This document shows, in pieces, positions 15,838 to 24,560 of a stretch of DNA of 57,966 nt. The position numbers and the translations under genes are program-made. The stretch spans positions 1 to 57,966 of the forward strand of contig CALGDM010000026.1 of assembly GCA_937884605.1 (NCBI GenBank). Reading direction: 5' to 3'. Every line of letters starts with the position of its first letter. The first letter of the stretch is position 1. The DNA is from an uncultured Spiribacter sp. (lineage in GTDB: Bacteria; Pseudomonadota; Gammaproteobacteria; Nitrococcales; Nitrococcaceae). Under the pieces are notes generated by a model. That model saw nothing but the letters and a program-made list of their open reading frames with translations, was not told the origin of the DNA and ran no database searches.

Positions 15838-17010
15838 TCAGGTGAGCTTGGCGGGGTCGGTGAGGCGCTCATATTCCTCGAGCGCAAAACGGTCGGTCAT
15901 GCCCGCGATATAGTCCGCAATCACCCGTGCCCGACCGCGTTGACCGCTGCGCTCGGCCCGCTCGCGGGCGCTCTGGGCAAACTCCGGAGGCAGCAGTTGC
16001 AGGTCAGCCATGAAGCGCTCAAACAGGCTGTGGACAACGTGGTCCGCCTTGGTGGTCATGCGGTGCACGCGGTAGTGCCGGTAGAGGTTGGCCATCAGGT
16101 GATTCTTGAGTGCCCGGTGGCGGGCGTGCATGCCCGGGCTGAACGCGATCAGCGGCTGCTCGTTGGCGCGCACATCGTCGGGTCCGAGCGGCGCAGCCCG
16201 GCTGATCCGCTCGCGGCTGGTGGTCAACAGGTCGTTGACCTGCCCGGCGATCAGCTCGCGGACAATGCGATAGACCCGTCGGCGTCCGGTCAGGGCGGGG
16301 TGCTCGGCCGCGACCTGGCGGTCGAGCGCGTCGATCCACTCCACCTCGCGCAGTGCGTCGATATCCAGCAGTCCCGCCCGCAGGCCGTCATCCACATCGT
16401 GGCTGTTGTAGGCGATCTCATCGGCGACGTTGGTGAGCTGGGCTTCGAGCGATGGTTGGGTGCCATCGATGAAACGCTGGCCGACATCGCCCAGGCGCTC
16501 GGCATGCGCAAGCGGGCAGCGTTTGACCAGGCCCTCGCGGGTCTCGAAGGTCAGATTGAGTCCGTCGTGGTCGGGGTAGCGGGTTTCGAGCTGATCAACC
16601 ACGCGCAGGGACTGCAGGTTGTGCTCGAACCCGCCGTATTCGGCCATGCAGTCATTGAGCGCGGTCTGCCCGGCATGACCGAAGGGCGTATGGCCGAGGT
16701 CATGGGCGAGGGCAATGGCCTCGGTCAGATCCTCGTTGAGGCCCAGCGCCCGGGCGATGGTGCGTGCGATCTGCGCGACCTCGAGGCTGTGGGTGAGACG
16801 CGTGCGAAACAGGTCGCCCTCGTGATTGACGAAGACCTGCGTCTTGTACTCGAGACGCCGAAACGCCGCGCTGTGAATGATCCGGTCGCGGTCGCGCTGG
16901 AAGGCGTTGCGCAGATCGGGGCGGCTGTCCGCGTGGTGCCGCCCGCGGCTGGTGGACGGGCGGCAGGCGAACGCCGCCAGACCGAGGGGATCATTGGCTG
17001 GCTCATTCAT
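15838..17010 (-). CDS. dgt: deoxyguanosinetriphosphate triphosphohydrolase-like protein
   Basis: HD-domain enzyme that cleaves dNTPs to the nucleoside and triphosphate. The 390 residues fit the shorter type-2 dGTPase-like group. The metal site is plain: LTHSLEVAQIARTIA gives the first histidine, AIALAHDLGHTPFGHAG gives the HD pair and the following histidines, and a later aspartate is in NVADEIAYNSHDVDDGL. The N-terminal segment SRPDLRNAFQRDRDRIIHS is a family hallmark. Its start overlaps the end of aroB by 8 bases, so it is the last gene of the pil-aro run. In other gammaproteobacteria dgt-like genes also follow aroB. Confidence 0.9.
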   Translation of the reverse strand: MNEPANDPLGLAAFACRPSTSRGRHHADSRPDLRNAFQRDRDRIIHSAAFRRLEYKTQVFVNHEGDLFRTRLTHSLEVAQIARTIARALGLNEDLTEAIALAHDLGHTPFGHAGQTALNDCMAEYGGFEHNLQSLRVVDQLETRYPDHDGLNLTFETREGLVKRCPLAHAERLGDVGQRFIDGTQPSLEAQLTNVADEIAYNSHDVDDGLRAGLLDIDALREVEWIDALDRQVAAEHPALTGRRRVYRIVRELIAGQVNDLLTTSRERISRAAPLGPDDVRANEQPLIAFSPGMHARHRALKNHLMANLYRHYRVHRMTTKADHVVHSLFERFMADLQLLPPEFAQSARERAERSGQRGRARVIADYIAGMTDRFALEEYERLTDPAKLT

Positions 17011-18097
17011 GGCCGGCTGCCTCGAGCGTTGCGGTGAGGGCGTCGGGGTCGTAATCGGCGCTCACCGTGGCATCGCCGAGGCCACGCAGCAGGACCAGGC
17101 GCAGCGCGCCGTCGCGGTTTTTCTTGTCGCGGGCCATGAATTCACGGAAGCGCTCGGCGCCGATGTCGGCGGGGGCGCGCACCGGCAGCCCGGCGCGCTG
17201 GATGAGCGTGATGGCGCGGTCGCGGTCGCGGGCATTGATCCAGCCCAGTCGTGCCGAGAGGCGTGCCGCCATGCACATGCCCGCGGCAATCGCCTCGCCG
17301 TGCAGCCAGTCGCCATAGCCGCGGGCGGCTTCAATGGCATGACCGAAGGTGTGCCCCAGGTTGAGCAGGGCGCGCTGGCCGGCCTCGTGCTCGTCGGCGG
17401 CTACGATGGCCGCCTTGTTGCGGCAGCAGCGCTCGACGAGCGGGGCGAGGGTGGCGGGATCGCGGGCCATTGCCGCGTCCAGGTTGGTTTCGAGCCAGGC
17501 AAGGAAATCGACGTCGCCGAGCAGGGCGTATTTGATGACCTCTGCCATGCCGGCGCGCAGTTCCCGCTGCGGCAGGCTGTTGAGTAGCGACAGATCGGCG
17601 ATCACCGCGCGTGGCTGGTGGAAGGCGCCGATCATGTTCTTGCCGCGGGGGTGGTTGACGCCGGTCTTGCCGCCCACCGACGAGTCCACCATCGCCAGAA
17701 GCGTGGTGGGGACCTGCACAAAGCCCACGCCCCGCTGGTAGGTGGCGGCGACGAACCCCGCCAGATCGCCGATCACGCCTCCGCCCAGCGCGACCACCTG
17801 ACAGTCACGGCTGAAGCCGTTGACCAGCAGGGAGTCAAAGACCGGCAGCATCGACTCGAGCCGTTTTTCCTGCTCGCCGTCCGGCAGGCAGGCGCTGGCA
17901 AAGCGACGGTCACTGAAGGCTGCGCGCAGCCGGTCGAGGTACAGCGGCGCGACGGTTTCGTTGCTGACCACCATGACCTCGCGGGCATCGACGTAATCGC
18001 GCAGGTAGCGGGGATTGTCGAGCAGACCCTGGCCGATCAGGATGGGATAGCTGCGCTCGCCCAGGGAGACGTCGACGCGGCGGGGTTCATCGGTCAT
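17003..18097 (-). CDS. aroB: 3-dehydroquinate synthase
   Basis: Converts DAHP to 3-dehydroquinate, the second step of the shikimate pathway, using NAD and a metal ion. The ATG at 18097 (MTDEPRRVDVSLGERSYPI) gives 364 residues, as in E. coli; the frame continues upstream only by overlapping aroK. Signatures are the glycine-rich NAD region GGGVIGDLAGFVAATYQRGV, VPTTLLAMVDSSVGGKTGVN, and metal ligands in NLGHTFGHAIEAARGYGDWL and HGEAIAAGM. It overlaps aroK by 11 bases at its start and dgt by 8 at its end, indicating one operon. Confidence 0.95.
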   Translation of the reverse strand: MTDEPRRVDVSLGERSYPILIGQGLLDNPRYLRDYVDAREVMVVSNETVAPLYLDRLRAAFSDRRFASACLPDGEQEKRLESMLPVFDSLLVNGFSRDCQVVALGGGVIGDLAGFVAATYQRGVGFVQVPTTLLAMVDSSVGGKTGVNHPRGKNMIGAFHQPRAVIADLSLLNSLPQRELRAGMAEVIKYALLGDVDFLAWLETNLDAAMARDPATLAPLVERCCRNKAAIVAADEHEAGQRALLNLGHTFGHAIEAARGYGDWLHGEAIAAGMCMAARLSARLGWINARDRDRAITLIQRAGLPVRAPADIGAERFREFMARDKKNRDGALRLVLLRGLGDATVSADYDPDALTATLEAAGHE

Positions 18098-18620
18098 GCG
18101 AGGGCTCCGTTTGCTGCAGTCGCTCGGCCAGTTGTTCGGCGATTCGCTCGGGCGATCCGTCGCGCGTGTCGATGCTGACATCCGCGAGGGCTTCGTAGAT
18201 CGGCCCACGCGTGTCGAGGATCGCCGCCAGGCGTCCGGCGGGATCGTCGCCGCGCAGCAGCGGACGATCGCTGTGACGGGTGCGCGCGATCTGCGTGGGC
18301 ACATCGGCGCGCAGATAGACCACCTGGCCGCGCTCGCGCAGACAGCGTTGATTGGCCGGATCAAGCACCGCGCCGCCGCCGGTGGCCAGCAGGGTGCGCG
18401 GCTGCCGGGTCAGTGTCTCGAGCAGTGCCGACTCGCGGCGTCGGAAACCGGCCTCACCCTCGATGTCGAAGATGCGCGGGATGTCGACGCCGGTGCGCGC
18501 CTCGATGGCGGCATCCAGGTCCACGAACGACAGCGCCAGCCGCGCGGCCAGTCGCCGGCCGATGGTGCTCTTGCCCGCGCCCATGGGGCCGATGAGAAAT
18601 ACCCGGTCAATCCTGCTCAT
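18087..18620 (-). CDS. aroK: shikimate kinase
   Basis: Phosphorylates shikimate at O3 using ATP. The 177-residue P-loop protein has Walker A GPMGAGKSTIGRRLA, the shikimate-binding FVDLDAAIEARTGVDIPRIF, the second substrate segment LLATGGGAVLDPANQ and a lid region with YLRADVPTQIARTRHSDRPL. Its ATGA start overlaps the pilQ stop by 4 bases and its end overlaps aroB by 11. The pilQ-aroK-aroB order is conserved in Pseudomonas and relatives. Confidence 0.95.
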   Translation of the reverse strand: MSRIDRVFLIGPMGAGKSTIGRRLAARLALSFVDLDAAIEARTGVDIPRIFDIEGEAGFRRRESALLETLTRQPRTLLATGGGAVLDPANQRCLRERGQVVYLRADVPTQIARTRHSDRPLLRGDDPAGRLAAILDTRGPIYEALADVSIDTRDGSPERIAEQLAERLQQTEPSHDR

Positions 18621-19726
18621 GGTCCTGATTCTACCGCGTTTGCGGGCGTGCTCGGAGTCTCGAGGATGCGGGGTGTGACAAAGATCAGCAATTCGCTGCG
18701 GTCGTTGACCGCGGTGCGGCGCTGAAAGAGCTGCCCCACCAGCGGCAGATCCGAGAGACCCGGCACACGGCTCACACCATCGCGGCGGGTCTGCTCGAAC
18801 ACGCCCCCCAGGACCACGGTCTCGCCATCGGCCACCAGCACGTGGGTGCGCACCGCTTGGGTGTTGATGGCCGGGCCTTCCGGGGTCTCCTCGCCGCGGC
18901 TGTCCTGATTGATCGCCAGCGTCAGCTGCACCTGGTTGTCGGGGGTGATCTGAGGCGTTGCCACCAGCCCCAGAACGGCTTCACGAAAGGCGATGCTGGT
19001 GGCACCGCTGGAGGTGGCCTGCTCGAAGGGGATCTGTACGCCCTGCTTGATCTCGGCCTGCTGGTTGCTGGCAGTCACGACGCGCGGGCTCGAAATGATC
19101 TCGCCCTTGTTCTCGCTCTCCATCGCCGAGAGCTCGAGCTCGAGCAGATAGCTACCGATCTTGCCGATGGCCACGCCGGCGCCCCCGGCGGCATTGCTGG
19201 CGGGCAGATCCACCATCAGACCGTCGCTGTCCAGCGTGCCGCCGCTGATGAGGGTGGTCTCGCCGGTCTGATTGCGACGCGCGGCATTGAAGCGCACGCC
19301 GATCTCGTTGCTGAAGTCATCGCTCGCGATCACGATCCGCGCCTCGATCAGTACCTGCCGGACCGGCACATCCAGACGCTCCACCAGCGCCCGGGCCTGA
19401 GCGATGACACGATCCGGCCCGCGGATGATAAGGGTGTTGGTGCGCCCATCAACGCGCACCCGCGCAGCGTCCAGCAGACTGGCGAGCTCGTCGGCGTCGG
19501 CATAACGAATCGGCAGAAACACGGTTTTCGCCGGCGCGACGGCCTGTGGGTCGGCATCCGGTGCCGGCCCGGCGGTGATGGCCTCGACCTGTTCGCGCAC
19601 CTCCGGCAGCGTCACCGAGTCGACATCCAGCTGAACCGGCTGGGCGGCGACGGGCGGGCTGCCGAGGCTGAGCGCGATCAGGGGGATGAGCGCCGCGAGC
19701 GGCGATCGGACGATGGCAATGGACAT
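18617..19726 (-). CDS. pilQ: type IV pilus secretin PilQ, reduced form
   Basis: Outer-membrane secretin through which type IV pili emerge. It has a signal peptide (about residues 1-28, cleavage near PVAAQ), an N1-like domain (FLPIRYADADELASLLDAAR, TNTLIIRGPDRVIAQARALV) and the secretin core with VLIEARIVIASDDFSNEIGV and the signature VPGLSDLPLVGQLFQRR. Only 369 residues are present, whereas PilQ usually has 600-750. The AMIN domains that bind peptidoglycan and the N0/STN domain are missing. The start is clean, 3 bases after the pilO-pilP stop, so this is not an obvious frameshift. Gene order makes the assignment to PilQ rather than another secretin strong. Confidence 0.9.
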   Translation of the reverse strand: MSIAIVRSPLAALIPLIALSLGSPPVAAQPVQLDVDSVTLPEVREQVEAITAGPAPDADPQAVAPAKTVFLPIRYADADELASLLDAARVRVDGRTNTLIIRGPDRVIAQARALVERLDVPVRQVLIEARIVIASDDFSNEIGVRFNAARRNQTGETTLISGGTLDSDGLMVDLPASNAAGGAGVAIGKIGSYLLELELSAMESENKGEIISSPRVVTASNQQAEIKQGVQIPFEQATSSGATSIAFREAVLGLVATPQITPDNQVQLTLAINQDSRGEETPEGPAINTQAVRTHVLVADGETVVLGGVFEQTRRDGVSRVPGLSDLPLVGQLFQRRTAVNDRSELLIFVTPRILETPSTPANAVESGP

Positions 19727-19729
19727 CCG

Positions 19730-20647
19730 CTATTCTCCTGCCGATGGTGGCCCCGGCTGCCGGGGGATGATCCGCATGGGGGCGTCGGGGTTGCTCGCGC
19801 CGGGCGCCAGAGTGATGGCACCGGGCCCAATGCGCGCCAGTTGCCCCAGCGCAGCGATCGGGTCGCCGCGCTGGCGTCGCTGCAGCGGACCATCGCCGCG
19901 ACGGATCAGCGCCCACTGCCGATCGCCGCGAATGATTCGGCCGATATAGCGGATATCGGTGTTGGCGACCGTCACCGGCTGGCCGTCGTCGGCGAAGGGA
20001 TTGTCCGGCGGCAGCGCGGCGTCCTCGGCGTCCGGCCGGGATGTTGCGGCGATCCAGCCCGCCGCGGTCTTCGTATCCATCCGCTCCGCCGGCGCCGACG
20101 GGTGCCAGTAGGCATCCAGACTGAGTGTCAGGCCGAGTTCGCCGGATCGGGCATCGGCCTCCGTATTGGCGTCGGCGTCGGCGTCGGTAAACTCGAGCCC
20201 GATCAGGGCGATCCCGCGAGTGGTCTGCTCGACGCCGGTCAGAAACCGCATCAAGGGCTGCCAGGCGCCATGGAGGCGGACCGCCAGGCGACGTCGATGG
20301 TGGTCCGACGTCACTCGGGTGTTGCCGGGATCGACGTCAACCAGGCGTGAGCCGGTGTCGGCGGCCAGTGCCGCGAGGTGACTGACCAGCCGGGATGCCT
20401 CCGCTGTCCGTGGCAAACGCATGGGGTGATCACCCAGCGCCGCGCGTTGCCGATCCACCGCTGCCATGAGCGCGCTCCGGTCGGCGATGCGGCGTTGCTC
20501 GGCAGCGAGGCGCTGGGCCAGCGGCGCGCCGCTTTCGGCAAGCTGGTCGCGCTCGTCCAGAGCCGGTCGCAGGGCAATCAGCCAGCCGGCGATCAGGCCC
20601 AGCAACAGCCCGGCGCCGGCGGTCTTGAGGGCGTCAACGGCCATCAT
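19730..20647 (-). CDS. PilO-PilP fusion protein of the type IV pilus alignment complex
   Basis: In most type IV pilus operons pilO (membrane-anchored) and pilP (lipoprotein) are separate. Here one 305-residue frame seems to hold both. Residues ~5-27 form one membrane helix (LKTAGAGLLLGLIAGWLIAL); ~30-175 are a PilO-like coiled coil plus ferredoxin-like domain; ~160-200 include a low-complexity DADADANTEADA stretch and a proline/alanine linker; ~215-290 match the PilP beta domain (IRYIGRIIRGDRQWALIRRG, QRRQRGDPIAALGQLARIGP). No lipobox cysteine exists. The order pilN-(this)-pilQ leaves exactly the pilO-pilP slot. It overlaps pilN by 14 bases. The PilP half is judged from pattern only. Confidence 0.8.
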   Translation of the reverse strand: MMAVDALKTAGAGLLLGLIAGWLIALRPALDERDQLAESGAPLAQRLAAEQRRIADRSALMAAVDRQRAALGDHPMRLPRTAEASRLVSHLAALAADTGSRLVDVDPGNTRVTSDHHRRRLAVRLHGAWQPLMRFLTGVEQTTRGIALIGLEFTDADADANTEADARSGELGLTLSLDAYWHPSAPAERMDTKTAAGWIAATSRPDAEDAALPPDNPFADDGQPVTVANTDIRYIGRIIRGDRQWALIRRGDGPLQRRQRGDPIAALGQLARIGPGAITLAPGASNPDAPMRIIPRQPGPPSAGE

Positions 20648-21200
20648 CCACCACCGGCGTTGACGGACCGGTCAGAACCAGTCGAAACCCTCGGCGCCGG
20701 TCGCGCTCGGCGGGCAGGTGGGCCAGGCGCTGCAGGCGGAACCCGGCAAAGGCCGGCGCGGCGCGCAGCGCGTCGATGAGTCGTGGCAGGGCATCGGGTT
20801 GCCGGGTGTGGCCCTCGATGACGCGTTCTTTTGGCCGGATCTGCAATCGGGTCAGGGTGATCGCCGGTGGGCGCGCGGCCAGCGCCTGAGCCAGTGCATC
20901 GGGGGCGTGGGTCCGCCGCTCGCCCAGCTGCTGCATGACCGAATGCCGGGCGTCGAGCCGCTCACGGGTCTGCTCGAGGCGGCGATAGGTCGCGATCGCC
21001 GGGGCGAGCTCGGCCAGCTGCGCCTCAAGGTCGGCCTGATGAGCGCGCGCCGCCGCATTCCGTTGATCAATACTGATGGCGACGATGATCAGGGCCATCA
21101 GTCCCGCCAGGCCGCTGCCAAGACCGATCAGCCCCAGGCGCAAGCGCTGACGGCGGGCCTGGCGGGCACGCCAGGGCAAAAGGTTAACGCCAATGGGCAT
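20634..21200 (-). CDS. pilN: type IV pilus assembly protein PilN
   Basis: Inner-membrane component that links cytoplasmic PilM to PilO/PilP in the pilus alignment complex. The ATG at 21200 (with GGAGA 5 bases ahead) gives 188 residues beginning MPIGVNLLPWRARQARRQRL; the conserved INLLPWR-type motif is the PilM-binding N terminus. One membrane helix follows (LIGLGSGLAGLMALIIVAIS), then a coiled-coil segment (LEAQLAELAPAIATYRRLEQ) and a ferredoxin-like domain. The frame continues upstream but would only overlap pilM. It overlaps pilM by 17 bases and the next gene by 14. Confidence 0.9.
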   Translation of the reverse strand: MPIGVNLLPWRARQARRQRLRLGLIGLGSGLAGLMALIIVAISIDQRNAAARAHQADLEAQLAELAPAIATYRRLEQTRERLDARHSVMQQLGERRTHAPDALAQALAARPPAITLTRLQIRPKERVIEGHTRQPDALPRLIDALRAAPAFAGFRLQRLAHLPAERDRRRGFRLVLTGPSTPVVDDGR

Positions 21201-22119
21201 AGCGGTCTCCGGCATGCAGCGCGAGCCCGATCGCAGTGACAAGCCGCGGCCGATCGGCGGTGAAGGCATCGGGGTCACAGGCTTCGGCCAGTTCCAGACC
21301 GCGCAACGGGTCCGGCAAGTGGCAGTCGCTGCCCAGCCGGCTGGCAATGGCCGCCGCCAGTGCCGGACGGGCGCCGCCGCCGATGAGGGCCATGGCATCG
21401 GGGATGCGGGTTGAGGCACTGCCGTGATGCATGGCGAGGGCCTGCTCGATGCGCTGCAGACAATCGGTATCGCCGGGGGAATCGCTCAGGTCGTGGGCCT
21501 GGCAGTAGTGCAGGCGCTGGCGATCAAAGATGCCCAATCGCAGGCGTGTCCCCAGGTCGAGCAGCGCCACCGGGGCGCTGGCAGGCCCCAGTGGCAGGCG
21601 GTCGTCCATCAGTGCGGCGCGCACGCTGGCGTGGGCGTCCAGGTCGATCAACGTGCAGCGCAGGCCCGCTGTCTGGAGCTGACGCCGCCGCTGGGCGATG
21701 GCCTCGGCCCGGGCGGCCACCACCAGAACGGCCTGCTGATCGCCATCGGGCTCGGCGGCGAGTCGCCGAAAGTCAAAGGCCAGCGCCTGGCGGGACTGCT
21801 TGAGGGCGGCCTCGATATCAAGTTGGACCCGGGTCTCAAGGGCCGCCTCGCTGAGGCCCTTCGGCACCTTGATCACCCGGGTGATGGCCTGTTCGTCGGC
21901 GAGTGCGGTGGCGGCCAGTCGCGCGTCGGGGGCGGCGCGTCGCGCGGCAGCGGTGATGGCGGCGGTGTTGTCGGCGTCTGCACAGGGCTCGATGGCATGG
22001 CCGGTGACCACGGTGCGGTCGCCGACCCGGCGCAGCGCAACGGCCTTGACGGCTGTGGTGCCGCAATCAATGCCGACGACGGCGGGGCGCCGGGGACGTT
22101 GCAGTCGTCGCCAGGTCAT
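21184..22119 (-). CDS. pilM: type IV pilus assembly protein PilM
   Basis: Actin-like cytoplasmic ATP-binding protein that docks on the N terminus of PilN. The 311 residues show the FtsA/actin-type pattern: VVGIDCGTTAVKAVALRR near the start (phosphate 1), VALLDLGTRLRLGIF (phosphate 2) and ALIGGGARPALAAAIASRLG (adenosine). It is shorter than the ~350 of Pseudomonas PilM, mainly through a compact middle. It is the first gene of the minus-strand pil operon and is divergent from the PBP1A gene, as in Pseudomonas. Confidence 0.88.
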   Translation of the reverse strand: MTWRRLQRPRRPAVVGIDCGTTAVKAVALRRVGDRTVVTGHAIEPCADADNTAAITAAARRAAPDARLAATALADEQAITRVIKVPKGLSEAALETRVQLDIEAALKQSRQALAFDFRRLAAEPDGDQQAVLVVAARAEAIAQRRRQLQTAGLRCTLIDLDAHASVRAALMDDRLPLGPASAPVALLDLGTRLRLGIFDRQRLHYCQAHDLSDSPGDTDCLQRIEQALAMHHGSASTRIPDAMALIGGGARPALAAAIASRLGSDCHLPDPLRGLELAEACDPDAFTADRPRLVTAIGLALHAGDRYAHWR

Positions 22120-22159
22120 GAGCCGTTGGGCTCGCGCAACCCGTCGGCCTCGCCGGCGG

Positions 22160-22168
22160 TGATATACT
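22160..22168 (+). promoter_or_regulatory. extended -10 promoter for the PBP1A gene
   Basis: TGATATACT gives an extended -10 (TGN then TATACT) 36 bases before the ATG at 22204. No good -35 hexamer sits 16-18 bases upstream, as is common for extended -10 promoters. The pilM promoter must lie in the same 84-base gap but I could not pick it out. Confidence 0.45.
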
Positions 22169-22203
22169 CGGGCCTCGACGGGTCAGTGCATGCAAGAAGG
22201 TTC

Positions 22204-24543
22204 ATGTCGGTCATCATTCGGCGCTCACTGCAAATGCTGGCGGGGCTGGCCTCGCTGGGGCTCCTGGCAGCCGGTGGCATGATTGCCGCCTATATCCTGC
22301 TGGCGCCCGGGCTGCCCAGCGTCGAGTCGGTGCGCAATGTCGAGTTGCAGGTGCCGCTGCGCGTCTACACCGCCGAGGGCGAACTCATCGAGGAGTTCGG
22401 CGAAGTGCGGCGGACGCCCGTCAATCTCTCGGATATCCCGACGACCCTGATCGATGCGTTCATCGCCGCCGAGGATCAGCGTTTCTATCAACATCCCGGG
22501 GTTGATTATGAAGGCATCGCCCGGGCCGTCTGGTACCTGGTTCGCACCGGTGAGAAAGGACCGGGCGGCAGCACCATCACCATGCAGCTTGCCCGCAACC
22601 TGTTCCTGAGCTCCGAGCAGACCTACCTGCGCAAGCTCCGCGAAATCTTTCTGGCGCTGCGCATCGAGCAGCAGCTCGACAAGCAGAAGATTCTCGAGCT
22701 GTATCTGAACAAGATCTATCTGGGCCAGCGGGCCTATGGCGTGGCAGCGGCCGCGGAGGCCTATTACGGACGTCCCCTGGCGGAGTTGACGCTGCCCGAG
22801 CAGGCAATGATCGCCGGGCTGCCCAAGGCCCCCTCGGCTTCCAACCCGCTCGCCGATCCGGACGAGGCGCTGAGCCGACGTGCCTATGTATTGGGGCGCA
22901 TGCTGACAACCGGCGTGATCGACCAGGAGCGCTACGAAAGCGCCATGGATCAACCCATCACGGCCGACCGGCACCGTCGCGAACCCGGCGTTGACGCGCC
23001 CTATGTCGCGGAGATGGTGCGTGCCCAGCTGGTTGAGCGTTTCGGCCGCACCCCCGCCTACACCGAGGGCTATTCGGTCTACACCACCGTCTCGGCCGAG
23101 CGCCAGCGCGAAGCCCGTCAGGCCTTGCGCTCGGGGCTGCACGCCTATGATGAACGCCACGGCTATCGAGGCCCGCTGGCGCAACTTGACCCGGCGCTCA
23201 TCGACGGACCCCGCGCGGCGTTGCTGGATCGGTTGTCCGGATTTCCGCGTCCGGGAGCGTTACGCGTGGGTGTGGTGACTGCGCTCGAGGACACCGGGGC
23301 CACGCTGCTGACTGCGGCAGACGAGCGTCTTGCGCTGCCCTGGGCGGGAATGCAGTGGGCGCGGCCGCAACTCGGCCGCAATGCCATGGGGCGCAATCCC
23401 GACGCTCCGGGTGATGTGCTCTCGGTGGGGGATGTCGTGTACGCCCGCGAGACCGATGACGGCTGGCGGCTGGCCCAGCTGCCCGAGCCCCAGAGCGGGC
23501 TGGTCGCCATGACCCCGGATACCGGGCGGATCCGCGCGCTGGTCGGCGGCTATGATTTTTCGTTCAGCAAGTTCAACCGCGTTACTCAGGCCGCCCGCCA
23601 GCCCGGTTCGGCCTTCAAGCCGTTGATCTACTCGGCGGCGCTTGCCAATGGCCTGACGCCGGCGACGCTGATCAACGATGCGCCAGTGGTGTTCGCCGAT
23701 GCGGCGCTCGAGGATGTCTGGCGCCCCGAGAATTACAGCGGCCGAGTGTTTGGTCCGACCCGGCTGCGCGAAGCCCTGACCTATTCCCGCAATCTGGTCT
23801 CCATTCGGGTGCTGCGCCGGGTGGGCATCAGCCCCACGCTGGCGCACCTCCAGCGCTTTGGCCTGCCCCGCGAGCGTTTGCCGCGCAACCTGTCGCTGGC
23901 ACTGGGGGCCGCCGAGGTCACGCCCCTGGAACTGGCTCGTGCGTACGCGGTGTTCGCCAATGGCGGCTATTCCATCGAGCCGCATGTCATTGAACGGATT
24001 GTCGACAACGACGGCGAAACCGTTGCTGAACAGTCCCCGGCCGAGTCCGACGAGCGGCCTCGCGCGATCAGCGCCGACAATGCGTGGCTGATGCGCTCGA
24101 TGCTGCGCGATGTGGTCGAAGAGGGCACCGCCCGCCGGGCCAGCGAACTGGGGCGCTCGGACATCGCCGGCAAGACGGGCACCACCAATGACCAGAACGA
24201 TGCCTGGTTTTCGGGGTTTAATGGTGATCTGGTGACCACGGTCTGGGTCGGCTTCGACGAGCGCCAGAGTCTGGGGCGTTATGAAACCGGCGGTCGTGCC
24301 GCCTTGCCCATCTGGATGGACTTCATGGGTGAGGCGCTCGCGGGGCGCCCTGCGTCGGAGTGGTCGCGCCCCAGCGATCTGGTGACCGTGAAAATCGACC
24401 CCGAGACCGGCGAGCGGGTCAGCGGTGATGTCGGCGACGCCCTGTACGAGACCTTTCGTACCGATCACCTCCCGCCACCGCCCGCGCCCAGTGACGATGG
24501 CTCGTCGGGTCGCACCGGGGGGGCGGACGACCCTCTTTTCTGA
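22204..24543 (+). CDS. mrcA: penicillin-binding protein 1A
   Basis: Bifunctional peptidoglycan glycosyltransferase and transpeptidase anchored in the inner membrane. An N-terminal helix (LQMLAGLASLGLLAAGGMIA) is followed by the GT51 domain with the catalytic glutamate in AAEDQRFYQHPGVDYEG and GGSTITMQLARNLF. An OB-like insert follows, then the transpeptidase domain with the serine nucleophile in QPGSAFKPLIYS, YSRNLVS as the SxN motif, and KTGTTNDQNDAWFSGF as the KTG motif. I chose the ATG at 22204 (779 residues); a GTG at 22186 would add six, and the frame is open much further upstream only opposite pilM. PBP1A beside pilMNOPQ is a conserved arrangement. Confidence 0.94.
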   Translation: MSVIIRRSLQMLAGLASLGLLAAGGMIAAYILLAPGLPSVESVRNVELQVPLRVYTAEGELIEEFGEVRRTPVNLSDIPTTLIDAFIAAEDQRFYQHPGVDYEGIARAVWYLVRTGEKGPGGSTITMQLARNLFLSSEQTYLRKLREIFLALRIEQQLDKQKILELYLNKIYLGQRAYGVAAAAEAYYGRPLAELTLPEQAMIAGLPKAPSASNPLADPDEALSRRAYVLGRMLTTGVIDQERYESAMDQPITADRHRREPGVDAPYVAEMVRAQLVERFGRTPAYTEGYSVYTTVSAERQREARQALRSGLHAYDERHGYRGPLAQLDPALIDGPRAALLDRLSGFPRPGALRVGVVTALEDTGATLLTAADERLALPWAGMQWARPQLGRNAMGRNPDAPGDVLSVGDVVYARETDDGWRLAQLPEPQSGLVAMTPDTGRIRALVGGYDFSFSKFNRVTQAARQPGSAFKPLIYSAALANGLTPATLINDAPVVFADAALEDVWRPENYSGRVFGPTRLREALTYSRNLVSIRVLRRVGISPTLAHLQRFGLPRERLPRNLSLALGAAEVTPLELARAYAVFANGGYSIEPHVIERIVDNDGETVAEQSPAESDERPRAISADNAWLMRSMLRDVVEEGTARRASELGRSDIAGKTGTTNDQNDAWFSGFNGDLVTTVWVGFDERQSLGRYETGGRAALPIWMDFMGEALAGRPASEWSRPSDLVTVKIDPETGERVSGDVGDALYETFRTDHLPPPPAPSDDGSSGRTGGADDPLF

Positions 24544-24560
24544 CCCTGGAGTGCGCCATC

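Noticed and set aside
20170-20192. Tandem GGCGTC repeat as a regulatory or mobile repeat
   Set aside because: It encodes the DADADAN linker inside the PilO-PilP frame and has only three units.
21424-22203. A 260-codon upstream extension of the PBP1A frame
   Set aside because: It runs opposite pilM and has no domain; the PBP1A membrane helix begins right after the ATG at 22204.
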